A DNA stretch of 64,000 bases from Eledone cirrhosa (taxonomy: Eukaryota; Mollusca; Cephalopoda; Octopoda; Eledonidae): NCBI GenBank assembly GCA_964016885.1, contig OZ024742.1:122559696-122623695 (forward strand), given 5' to 3'. The first letter of the stretch is position 1. Each line of letters starts with the position of its first letter. Positions 44,043 through 52,447 of the stretch are shown here, piece by piece. The notes beneath the pieces were generated by a model, which had not been told where the DNA came from, made no database searches, and saw only the letters and a program-made list of their open reading frames with translations. A program made the position numbers and the translations under genes.

Positions 44043-44950
44043 TTAAGCCTTACTAAACCTAATGGATTCTATTCTATTCGCTCTTTTCAGAGCAAACCAC
44101 CACTTGTTGTTGACGATGGCCCCCGTCAACGCCCGCTTAACTAGTTCGCTAATCCGGTCTCTGTAGGCCTTGCGCGCTGGTAAGGACGCGTTTAGCTTCC
44201 AGTAGCCGGGTCCTCGTCTATGAAGCCTATCTAAGTCAAGCACACAGATCACGAATTTGTGGTCCGTGTAGCTGACTATCTTGAACTGTGGACAGCCTAT
44301 GCTAGACCTATCTATTTCCCTACAAAATACTCTATCTAGATATGATCTGGATGACCCTATGCGATTTGTCCAAGTCCACATTGGCACATTCGGGAAATCC
44401 AATCGGTACCTGTCAGACAGTTCAAAACGCCTGAGCAGGTTGCTGAGGCTCTTGCACCCTCCACCCCTATCCGCTAATCCCACACCGTCCCAGCGTGCAT
44501 CTAAGATCCCGTTCCAGTCGCCCACTAACACTAAAGAGCGGGACGTTCCAAGAAAGTTCTCCAGACGCCGTAAGAAATCAGGCCGCCTTGCTCCTGTCGG
44601 GGCATAGACGGCCACTAGCCTGAAAGCTTGCCCTTCTCCGCTGGTCACGTCCAGCACCACCAGCTTACCCTCTGGGTCCAGGAAGATGGCCCGTATGGCG
44701 AGATCCAAACCTCTCCGAAAAAGCACAGCAACTCCTCCACCCGATCCAGGACGGCTGGGAGATGCGTACACATCGTAGCCGCCGAAGATCGGTGCGAAGG
44801 CCCGTGCTTCGAAGATTCTGGTCTCGCTGATGGCCACTACATCTATGTTTAGTGACCTGAGGTCGTTGAGCAGGTGACCCTGCTTCCATGACGACCCCAA
44901 GCCACGCGCATTTATGCTGCCTATTCTGAGTGAGGTTATGTTTAAAATAG
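44043..44950 (-). pseudogene. ORF2 apurinic-like (APE) endonuclease
   Basis: The frame enters as SLRIGSINARGLGSSWKQGHLLNDL, the usual start of an exonuclease/endonuclease/phosphatase domain. It then has ISETR (catalytic Glu), GDWNGILD (Asp/Asn), SYLDRVF (Asp) and SYTDHKFV (Asp-His). All catalytic signatures are kept. No ATG precedes the domain in the part I read. The frame continues upstream into the end of ORF1 (stop at 44975-44977), so ORF2 may be translated by frameshift or reinitiation. It ends at a premature TAA (44043-44045). Confidence 0.87.
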
Positions 44951-44974
44951 AGTGGAAAAGATGGGAAAGACCAC

Positions 44975-47065
44975 TTACCGTACTTTTGGTAGAGGAGGGA
45001 TGGTTTTTACATCCCTTTTCACTTGATCGTCTGGTGAAGGGACCATTGAATCGTCCCTTCGGCTGGTCGTCGGCTCTTCTAAGAGAATGTCTGAATATAC
45101 TCTTCGATTGATGGTTCCTCCTAGGTCCCTGAAATCACCAACTGCGTTGGGGAATTTCGTTTTAATGTTTGTGTATTGTTTCTGTGCTATTTTTAGCAGC
45201 CTTATGTTAGTTGGCGTTTTGATTGGTGCTGGTATTATGTAGTCCTGTTGTGAAATGTCTGTGTGTTCAATTATGTAAGTCATTAGTTTCTTGTTGTGTG
45301 TATTTATTGCCGTGCATTTGTTTTTCTGGGGGTGGGGTGTGGTTCTGCTATTTTCTTGTCGTTGTTGCTGGGTGTGTGTGTTTTGTTGTTGTGTTTGCGA
45401 TGTTGGTGCTTGTGGTGGTGGTGTTGAAGGTGTTGTTGGCGGTGGGGTTGTCGCCGGTGGTGATGGTGGTGCTAGTGTGGGTGGTGATTGTGTTGGTGGT
45501 GTTGCTGCTGTGGGTCTCTTTGCAGTAGACTTTACCCTTTTCTCATTTCTTTCCTCCCTTTTCAAAGGCGACGATGCGCTGCTTCTGCGTTTGTGCCTTC
45601 TTACAACCTTTTGCCATCCCTCTCCCACCTCACACTCCATGTCTGATTCTGTGAGGTCGGGGAGGGGTACCAGCTCCACTCTTTCACTTGTTGTTGTTGG
45701 TGATGTTTGCACTGGAGTCTCTGTTGCAGCTGCATTTGGTATTGCTGTTGTTGTTGTTAATATTTCCACTGCTGCTGCTGTTTTTGATTTCCGTGGCGTA
45801 GGTATGGGTGCCACGGACCTATCGTTCCTGGTTGCCGCTTGTCCTGTTGCTGGTAGCCGTAGAGCCGGATTCGGAAGGAGGGGGGTTTTCTCCTTTCTCA
45901 GGGTCTTCTCGTTGCAGAGGGCCCTGAGGTGAGTCTTCGATCCACAGCGAAAGCATTTCGGGCGTTTGCCCTCAACACTTATGGGCAGTTGAGTGCCGTT
46001 ATCGAAGTCTATCACATCCGGGATAGCTTCGATGCACTCCTGGTTGGTTTGGATTAGCATCTCAATGGAGGTGCCGACCCAATCTTCTCTTACTTTTTTC
46101 TGTACTTGCAGTACAGTTGTTTTGTACTCGATTCCGACGAGGACAGACGCGGCCAGCCAAGAAGGGGCCATTCCGGGGGGGACGTGGGTCAGTTTGACCC
46201 TCACAATTTTTTGCCCGCAGTAGGAGGGCACCAACACCATTTCCTCGCTCCTTAGGGTCACTACGGATTGGGTCTCTGCCTGCTGGGGTGTGGCAAAAAG
46301 TACGTCTACGGTGGCATATTTTTTGCCTCGGGTGATGTGCGTTTTCCGCTGCCACACAGACCCCAAGGCTTTTTGTATTTGGGCCTCTGTGGCTCTTTCC
46401 ACCCTACGGGATTTTGTGCTTACTGTACTGTACGTGACCGTACAGTGCTGTTGGGTTTCGAAAAAATTTTCCGCTGCCTTGCAGATTGCTCGGTGTCCAT
46501 TCTTTGTCACCATCTTCTTCGCTTCCTCTAATTCCTCATTTGTTATGAGGATTGTTTCCAAGTTTTTCGCAATACCTGCAAATGAGATTCGTTTTTCTAT
46601 GCTGCTGTTGTTCTTGTTGTCGTCAGAGCTGCTGTTACTTTTGTTGTTGCTGCAGGTACTACGACTACTGCCTTCGCCGCTGTTGCTGTGGTTGTTGTTG
46701 GTGTTGCTGCTGCTAATGCTGTTGTTGTTTATGCTGCTGGTGATGCTGTTGCGGCTGCTACTGTTGTTTTCATTGTCACTGTTGCTGTTGTTATTACGGC
46801 TGCTACTGCTATTATTCCTGACGTCAGACGAATGAACTGGGTTTTCGTATTTCCCGCACACCTGTTTCGTCGCTGTCGTCTTCGTCGTGGAGAAACCTTG
46901 CATGCTTTGCACGAGACTTTTCTTTTCTTTCGTCACTTGCGAAAGAGAAGGGAGGGAGAGAGACACATTTAAAGAAGGGAGGGAGAGAGACAATCTTCTC
47001 TCTGCTGAGGAAGAAGAAGACGGAATGAGTGGGAGTGACCTATGCAAATTCTTTTTCATAGCCAT
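44975..47065 (-). CDS. L1/Tx1-like LINE ORF1 protein (CCHC, low-complexity arms)
   Basis: An intact 696-codon frame from the ATG at 47065 (MAMKKNLHRSLPL). The frame also runs 12 codons upstream without an ATG. ORF1 proteins bind LINE RNA and act as nucleic-acid chaperones. Visible parts: a Ser/Leu-rich start; a Ser/Asn-dominated tract (residues about 79-156) encoded by CAA/CAG/AAC-type triplets; a folded-looking middle (RISFAGIAKNLETI..LRSEEMVLVPSYCGQKIVRVKLTHVPPG..). Then comes a CCHC knuckle CFRCGSKTHLRALC (371-384, C-x2-C-x4-H-x4-C), followed by a Thr/Ala- then Pro-rich and Gln-rich tail. The middle-plus-knuckle arrangement resembles Tx1-type ORF1. It is open and so recently active, or read through by chance. 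Confidence 0.85.
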   Translation of the reverse strand: MAMKKNLHRSLPLIPSSSSSAERRLSLSLPSLNVSLSLPSLSQVTKEKKSLVQSMQGFSTTKTTATKQVCGKYENPVHSSDVRNNSSSSRNNNSNSDNENNSSSRNSITSSINNNSISSSNTNNNHSNSGEGSSRSTCSNNKSNSSSDDNKNNSSIEKRISFAGIAKNLETILITNEELEEAKKMVTKNGHRAICKAAENFFETQQHCTVTYSTVSTKSRRVERATEAQIQKALGSVWQRKTHITRGKKYATVDVLFATPQQAETQSVVTLRSEEMVLVPSYCGQKIVRVKLTHVPPGMAPSWLAASVLVGIEYKTTVLQVQKKVREDWVGTSIEMLIQTNQECIEAIPDVIDFDNGTQLPISVEGKRPKCFRCGSKTHLRALCNEKTLRKEKTPLLPNPALRLPATGQAATRNDRSVAPIPTPRKSKTAAAVEILTTTTAIPNAAATETPVQTSPTTTSERVELVPLPDLTESDMECEVGEGWQKVVRRHKRRSSASSPLKREERNEKRVKSTAKRPTAATPPTQSPPTLAPPSPPATTPPPTTPSTPPPQAPTSQTQQQNTHTQQQRQENSRTTPHPQKNKCTAINTHNKKLMTYIIEHTDISQQDYIIPAPIKTPTNIRLLKIAQKQYTNIKTKFPNAVGDFRDLGGTINRRVYSDILLEEPTTSRRDDSMVPSPDDQVKRDVKTIPPLPKVR

Positions 47066-47280
47066 GTTGTTTTTTTTGTTTAAAATAAATATTGGGTACA
47101 AAACCCCAATAAGCAGTTATTTAACCTCGAAGGGCCAAATAACGGGCAGAAAGACCCCTCTCACGAGGAGGAGGGTGTTTTTGTCTACAAGTTGGTCTAA
47201 GTTTTAAATAATTTACAATTGTTAAAGCGTTCAAAATTTACAGTACCTTACAGAGCCGAGCCTCCGTCAACCATAGCATT

Positions 47281-47281
47281 C

Positions 47282-47316
<35 letters not shown>
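47281..47316. repeat. (AAT)n microsatellite, 5' border of L1/Tx1-like LINE
   Basis: Twelve or so AAT units at the element's 5' side, matching the array at its 3' side. This is consistent with insertion inside an AAT microsatellite. Confidence 0.95.
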
Positions 47317-47896
47317 GGGAAGTTAGGCACATGGTTTGACAGAGTGTTACGGAATCGGTCCCGTAAGTTTTTGATTTTTTACATATTTAAAACGTTTGTG
47401 ATAGAATAATTCTTATTACAAATGGAACATAAGATACCAGTCTCTCTCAGGAAGTGGCAACGCATCACATTATGGTATAGGGTTCCAATATTTAATATTT
47501 AATTTTGTATCAGAAATGTTGGAGTTAAAAAATAAATTGGTTACGAACTAAAGCCAAATAATTTCACCACCAACACCACCACCACCGCCGCCACCACCAT
47601 CGCAACTACCACAAACAATCTAACCAGACTTGATCGCCACTGCATCAACGCTGCCACCACTATTCCCTCACAGCATCCTGTTAAAAGAGAAGGATGGTGG
47701 TAGTGCCACTACAGAGAATAAAGAAGGAAGGCATCAAAAGATATAAATAGACTGATTTAGTGGCCCGGTCAAATAGCTAACAACAACAACAACAACAACA
47801 ACACAAAAATAATTATTGTTGCTGTATCTCTAAACTCTAAACTCTCTCAAAATGTTTAGTTTAAATGATGTCAAATCTAAACTATAATATAATAAT

Positions 47897-48088
47897 AATT
47901 GTTTCTACTTTTGGCACAAGGCCAGCAATTATTCCAGTGTATTACTGGTACTTTATTTTATCGACCCCGTAAGGATGAAAGGCAAAGTTAACCTCGGCGG
48001 GATTTGAACTCAGATTGGAAAGGGCCGTAACTCCATGCGTCAAAGCATGGTGTCCAACCCTCTACCGATACTGCCAATCCACCGCCCT
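47897..48088 (-). mobile_element. Full-length tRNA-derived SINE (duplicate A)
   Basis: The minus strand has GGGCGGTGGATTGGCAGTAT, GAGTTCAAATCCCGCCGAGG, CCTTTCATCCTTACGGGGTC and GGCCTTGTGCCAAAAGTAGA..CAATTATTATT. It is very close to consensus. Confidence 0.94.
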
Positions 48089-48092
48089 TATA

Positions 48093-48207
48093 ATAATTGT
48101 TTCTACTTTAGGCACAAGGCCAGCAATTACCAGTGCATTACTGGTACTTTATTTTATCGACCCCGTAAGGATGAAAGGCAAAGTCAACCTCGGCGGGATT
48201 TGAACTC

Positions 48208-48208
<1 letters not shown>
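48093..48208 (-). mobile_element. 5'-truncated SINE abutting (AAT)n
   Basis: The minus strand starts inside the B-box region (GAGTTCAAATCCCGCC), so the tRNA head is lost exactly where (AAT)n begins (48210). Body and tail match consensus. Confidence 0.92.
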
Positions 48209-48209
<1 letters not shown>

Positions 48210-48255
<46 letters not shown>

Positions 48256-48256
48256 G
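48210..48256. repeat. (AAT)n microsatellite
   Basis: Pure AAT run of about 15 units between a truncated SINE and GCAACAAGTCGAAAGA. Confidence 0.97.
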
Positions 48257-48607
48257 CAACAAGTCGAAAGATTATAGAACAGAACACAAGAAAATGGTTA
48301 CGAACAACCAATAGCACCACTACAACAACAAAAATCTAGCCAGGCTGCAGCAACACCATCACTATAGTACTACTACCCCAACGCCACCGCCACCACTGCA
48401 TCATCGCTACCACCACTACACACATGGATGAATAAACGAGGAAGGCATCAAAATATATACATAGACTGATTTAGTGACCTGGTCAAACAGCTTACAACAA
48501 CAACAATAACACCAAAATAATAATTATTGTTATTGTACCTCTAAACTCTAAACTCTCTCAAAATGTTTAGTTTAAACGATGTCAAATCTAAACTATAATA
48601 TAATAAT

Positions 48608-48786
48608 AATAATTGTTTCTACTTTTGGCCAGCATTTATCCCAGTGCATTACTGGTACTTTTTATCGACCACGTAGGGATGAAAGGCAAAGTTAACCTCG
48701 GCGGGATTTGAACTCAGAATGGCAAGGGCCGTAACTCTTTGCGTCAAAGCATGGCGTCCAACCCTCTACCGATACTGCCAATCCAC
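48608..48786 (-). mobile_element. tRNA-derived SINE (duplicate B)
   Basis: The minus strand has GTGGATTGGCAGTATCGGTA, GAGTTCAAATCCCGCCGAGG and a body with small deletions (AAAAAGTACC). The tail lacks the GGCACAA block (GGCCAAAAGTAGAAACAATT). AAT repeats lie on both sides. Confidence 0.92.
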
Positions 48787-48802
48787 AATAATAATAATAA
48801 TG

Positions 48803-49080
48803 ATTTCATTTATTAGCCACAAGGGCCGACATGTAGGGGACAATACAAAGACAGGGATAGTGGGGGTTTACAATAAGGTCGAGTAAAAGTGCACAATGGC
48901 AAGACTAATTTAACAATGAAGATATAAAATATAAAATAAACTATGCATAAATATAACAAAATAAATTCCCCGATTGAGGGTGGACGACCCTGGGGTGACT
49001 CAGGTGCCCCACCAATCCTGAACCACGGTGCGCTTCTAGGGCACACAGGAAGAGTAGCGCTCTCCTCAAGTTAGCTAGCC
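48803..49080 (-). mobile_element. 3' fragment of L1/Tx1-like LINE family
   Basis: The sense (minus) 3' end reads CGGCCCTTGTGGCTAATAAA..GAAATC(ATT)n, the same end design as the 6-kb element at 41300 (CCCTTGTGGTTAATAAAG..AAATC(ATT)n). The internal CCTCAATCGGGGAAT parallels the other copy's CCCCCTATTGGGGAAT (about 41447-41463). 5'-truncated, AAT on both sides. This shows that the ATT end is reproducible. Confidence 0.82.
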
Positions 49081-49532
49081 TATAATAATAAGCAACAAGT
49101 CGAAAGAACACAGACAAAAAACAAATTTCAAAAGTTTTTAACGCAACAACACTAGTAACCGATGTTACGAAAAACGTAAAGGGAAAAAAAAAAGTCAGAC
49201 ATTCAAACATTACAATGAAACTTATGTTTATTTTTTTAAGTTTTTATCTATTTATTTGTTTATTTACTTATGTTCGTCTTCAGCGTGAGGGTGCCACGCT
49301 AAAATCCCCGGGGGTGATGTAATCACCGGTGGTTATGTAACCATACATTCACCAATCCTCGATATGAGTGTTTAAATGTCGAACCTAAACAGTTCGAATA
49401 ACGGTAAGAGGAGAGTTGAACGCCATGTGACAGACTCTCACCCAGCAAGTGACCCCTGGCTGTCATCCAAATACTGTTGGTGTTGCAGGAAGAAGAAGAA
49501 GGAAAGGGACAAGTACCAACTGGACGAAATAA

Positions 49533-50127
49533 TTGAATAGAACTGTTATGCAATGTTACCTGAAGAGTAACCCCAAGGAGAAAGGCTATAGGAAAAGGAT
49601 GCATAACATTTGGAACGAGATTGGTCCATTTAAATTAGATGAACAAAAACTGGCAGGGCAGGCTCGGGTAATAAGAACTAATGGATGGATAAGCGAGTTG
49701 GAACTGGAGGAACTGAGCAGAGAGATTAGGTTGGAAATGGAGGGTGGAGTATGCCAGACAAACGAGCCAGTGGAAAATGAAGGTGGAGAGGTTGAGAGAA
49801 CGGAGGAAACATCCAAAGCAGACAATGATCTGAATGCTGAAATGAATAACATCTGGAACAAAGATACAGCCATTGAGGAAATAAATGCTGACTGGCTAGG
49901 ACAAGATTTGCTTGATATCCTAAACTTAGTAGTAGATGAACAATGATAGTGCGAAAATTAAGAACCTAAGATTTGTAGATAGGAAAAAGTTAAAAGAAAC
50001 AACAGCTAAGGTAAACAAAATCATCCCATACCTTGAGGCGAGGAACCTTCACCAATGCAACAATATCCTCAAGGCAAATGCTGTGAGGAAATTATTTGGC
50101 ATAAAAACGAGAGGAAACCACAAATAA
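49533..50127 (+). pseudogene. N-terminal region of RLE-LINE ORF, copy 2
   Basis: Reads MQCYLKSNPKEKGYRKRMHNIWNEIGPF, DEQKLAGQARVIRTNGWISELELEELSREI, acidic stretch, then NKDTAIEEINADWLGQDLLDILNLVVDEQ. After a short frame break at about 49940 it continues NLRFVDRKKLKETTAKVNKIIPYLEARNLHQCNN. This is the only place in the window where the sequence before the NADxLGQDL segment survives. A likely related upstream frame (CCRKKKKERDKYQLDEIIE) ends at a stop at 49538-49540. No known domain other than this family-specific one is recognised. Confidence 0.7.
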
Positions 50128-50344
50128 GAAAGAACATAACATTGGTAGAAGAAACGACTCAGTGGTCAAATCAACGAAATGAGAAATGACATTGGAAAGC
50201 TTGAGTCCCTACTGAATGGGACACTACAAAACATAGACACTAAAAATAGACTGGAAATAAAGTACAAAACTAGGGGGGAAAAGATAAATATCATCATAGA
50301 GGAACTGAAGCAGCGCATTGTAGCAAAGAGGGAATTCTGAAATG

Positions 50345-51386
50345 GAATGTTGCTGAACAAAAAGAAATGAATAGGAAGACTACGAAGCTATTGACTATCT
50401 ACAACATGTTCCACAAGAGGAGTGATGTCGATAGACTCTACTTAAAGAGATCTGAAGGTGGAATAGGTCTTATCAGCATAGAGGACTGTGTTCAGATGGT
50501 GAAAAACAACCTGCACAAATACGTTACTGACAGTAGGGAGCCAATGCACAGAATTGTACCGAAGGAGAAGACAATAGACCAGGGGATGTCCAGGGAGGAA
50601 ATAACAGCAAGGAGCAAGAGCATCCTTTATGTAAAATCCCTTCATAGTACCTTCTTTGAGAGAAGTGAATTTAGAGATACACAGACATGGAACTGGTTAA
50701 AAAGGGCAGACCCATAAAAAGGCTACAGACGGAATGCTAATGGCTGCGCAAGAGCCGGCCATCATAACGAAGTGGGTGAAAGACCATATTTACAAGGAGG
50801 TGGCTAGCCCACTGTGTAGGATCTGTCGAGAGAGTGAGGCGAGTGTGGCTCACATTGTATCCGAGAGTAAACACCTAGCCCAGACTCACTATAGGACTGG
50901 AGACATGACGTGATCGGCAGGGTGATCCACTGGCACCTATGCAAAGTAAACAATTTACCACATTCTGAGAAGTGGTATGAGCATAAGCCAGAGTCGGTGA
51001 TAGAAAACGATCAGGTGAAGGTGCTATGGTATTTTAGGATACAGACGCACAAGAAACTGGAACACAATAGGCCTGACCTGGTGATTTTGGACAAGGAAAA
51101 AAGATCGTGCCTGATTGTAAATGTAGCCTGCCCATTTGACACGAGAGTGCAAGAAAAGGAGAGGGAGAAAATTAACGGATACCAAGACTTAAAGTGGGAG
51201 GTAAAAAGGATTTGGAACTGCCATGAAGTCAGAGTCGTCCCGATAGACATAAGCGCACTAGGTACTATCTCAAAGAGCTTCCAAGAATGGTTGAAGAAAA
51301 TTAGTCGAGCCCCACTTTTTGGAACACTTCAAAACTCATGCTTGCTGGGAACAGTAAGAACCCTCCGATACGTCCTGAATATCTGA
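50345..51386 (+). pseudogene. RT thumb, zinc knuckle and RLE of LINE copy 2
   Basis: NVAEQKEMNRKTTKLLTIYNMFHKRSDVDRLYLKRSEGGIGLISIEDCVQMVKNNLHKYV, then after frameshifts CRIC..HIVSE.KHLAQTH, then a clean 158-codon frame (50910-51386). That frame has KWYEHKPESVIENDQVKVLW, NRPDLVILDKEKRSCLIVNVACPFD (catalytic PD at residues 55-56, D61), WEVKRIWN and LLGTVRTLRYVLNI. It is the best-preserved restriction-like endonuclease in the window and keeps the PD that copy 1 lost. The second half of the knuckle has Cys changed (ESK for ECK). Confidence 0.85.
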
Positions 51387-51461
51387 GGCTGTAGGTAGCT
51401 GCTTGATATTCATTTCAACACACTTTCCAGTTAAATAACATCAATGACTGAGGCTCAAAGA

Positions 51462-51495
51462 ATAATAATAATAATAATAGTAATAATAATAATAA
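51462..51495. repeat. (AAT)n microsatellite, 3' border of RLE-LINE copy 2
   Basis: AAT run with one AGT interruption directly after the LINE 3' end. Confidence 0.95.
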
Positions 51496-52282
51496 GAAAT
51501 CATAACAATAATCTAAAACATAAATGTAAAAACAACCATATAATTACACTAACACACTCACATACCTTCCCCAGATATAGTGACAGCTCATCGACTTGGG
51601 GTTTGGGTGTATGATATTAATATCGTAGTTTCGTTTACTGAAATACATTATTCAACGTTGTTGTGTCCTCAGTTGAAAACTAATATAAGTAGAAGCTTAG
51701 CGTTTAGAACGAGAGTTATATTCATAGTCACTTTACGGAAATGAAACCGAATTAAGTTCTGGCCTGATGAGCCCCCGGGCTTAGCAAATGTCTTTGAACG
51801 TGGATCGTAATATATCTCTATCACCTGCCAACTTTAAAAGAACTGAGTATGATGCCAACACCCTATACGAAATTAGATTTCGACAAAGACAGCGAAATTA
51901 TGGACTACATGAATCACTTTTAACACAATCGTATTGTCGATGTATTTCAATCTCCTTTAACAGAACAGCGAGTCCGAAGATCAACTACGAAATTGAAATC
52001 ACCAGAGGATATCATTTGTGCATAGACGCTTTAGAGTAACATGAAAGTGGATTAAGCACGAACGATAACAGCATCAGTGACCATTCTATACTATTGCAGA
52101 CAGTCATTTGTGACAGTGAGAATAACTAATATTGTAGTGAAGTCAGATGGCAGAAATGCCATCACAAATTACTTACATATGATTCCACTTTAAACATTCA
52201 GTAATAAATAAAAAAACGGGTCATATACCCATTCACAAACAGATATAACATTACATTACCTTCTTACATAGACTTAGAAGCT
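51496..52282. other. Anonymous sequence
   Basis: An 83-codon frame at 51788-52039 has no recognised family. CTGATGAGCCCCCGGGCTTAG at about 51766-51786 resembles the end of dispersed repeat family A. Otherwise nothing is seen. Confidence 0.35.
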
Positions 52283-52447
52283 CCCGCGTCTTCAGGTGAA
52301 TGAGGCAGGCAAAGTGCTCCAATGATCACGGTCAGTTGCCTCTATCAATACAGAGTTGCAGCTTTTTTTGACGGATTTCGGGTTTCTGTCAATTGTCTGC
52401 TCCCAATTCATCCTGGGGTGTCCTCTTCGCTTCTTTCCTTGGGGCTA
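52283..52447 (-). pseudogene. LINE ORF C-terminal relic (RTE-like)
   Basis: The minus strand reads KKRRGHPRMNWEQTIDRNPKSVKKSCNSVLIEATDRDHWSTLPASFT. The GxPRxxW..I..D....A.DRxxWR pattern is the tail of RTE/CR1-type LINE polyproteins. The conserved G-R-P is G-H-P here. No upstream RT is seen. Confidence 0.5.

Larger units (their letters stand above)
41300..47280 (-). mobile_element. Near-complete L1/Tx1-like LINE (APE type)
   Basis: About 6 kb on the minus strand: 5' UTR (47066-47280), ORF1 with CCHC (47065-44975), ORF2 with APE endonuclease, RT and C-terminal CCHC (about 44950-41562), and 3' UTR (41561-41300) ending ..CCCTTGTGGTTAATAAAG..AAATC(ATT)n. (AAT)n lies on both sides. ORF2 is clearly richer in GC than the flanking AT-rich DNA. 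ORF1 is open and ORF2 carries one in-frame stop and two frameshifts, so the copy is probably young but dead. Domain content (CCHC in ORF1, APE-RT-zf-RVT in ORF2) fits the L1/Tx1 group. The exact clade needs a tree. Confidence 0.88.
47539..48787. repeat. Diverged tandem segmental duplication containing SINEs
   Basis: Copy A (47539-48088) and copy B (48296-48787) share order and sequence: GGTTACGAAC start, CCACC-rich stretch, GAAGGCATCAAAA..ATAnATAGACTGATTTAGTG, ACAACAACAA, then CTCTAAACTCTAAACTCTCTCAAAATG and TCAAATCTAAACTATAATAT, then a minus-strand SINE. AATAATAAGCAACAAGTCGAAAGA occurs before copy B and again at 49085, hinting at a third partial unit. The unit carried its SINE when it duplicated. 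Confidence 0.82.
49275..51461 (+). mobile_element. RLE-type LINE copy 2, internally deleted
   Basis: Contains a leader with hairpins, the N-terminal ORF (49533-50127), Lys/Glu-rich linker, then a junction at 50330 where about 1.37 kb of RT (equivalent to 38428-39793) is missing. The RT thumb, zinc knuckle, endonuclease and the standard 3' end TCAATGACTGAGGCTCAAAG follow, with (AAT)n after it. It could be mobilised only in trans. The 5' boundary is approximate. Confidence 0.85.

Noticed and set aside
45223..45932. Plus-strand frames of 101-213 codons opposite ORF1
   Set aside because: V/C/G-rich antisense shadows of the ORF1 Pro/Thr/Gln tract. The minus frame has domain evidence.
37598..51495. 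CRISPR array or telomeric repeat reading of the AAT tracts
   Set aside because: Units are pure trinucleotides without spacers, and borders coincide with retroelement ends.
51760..51790. Hammerhead-like CTGATGAGCCC..GGGCTT (also weakly at 32364 and inverted at 19980)
   Set aside because: The GAGCC/GGCTC stem uses up the GA of the CTGATGA core, and no GAAA follows at the right place.
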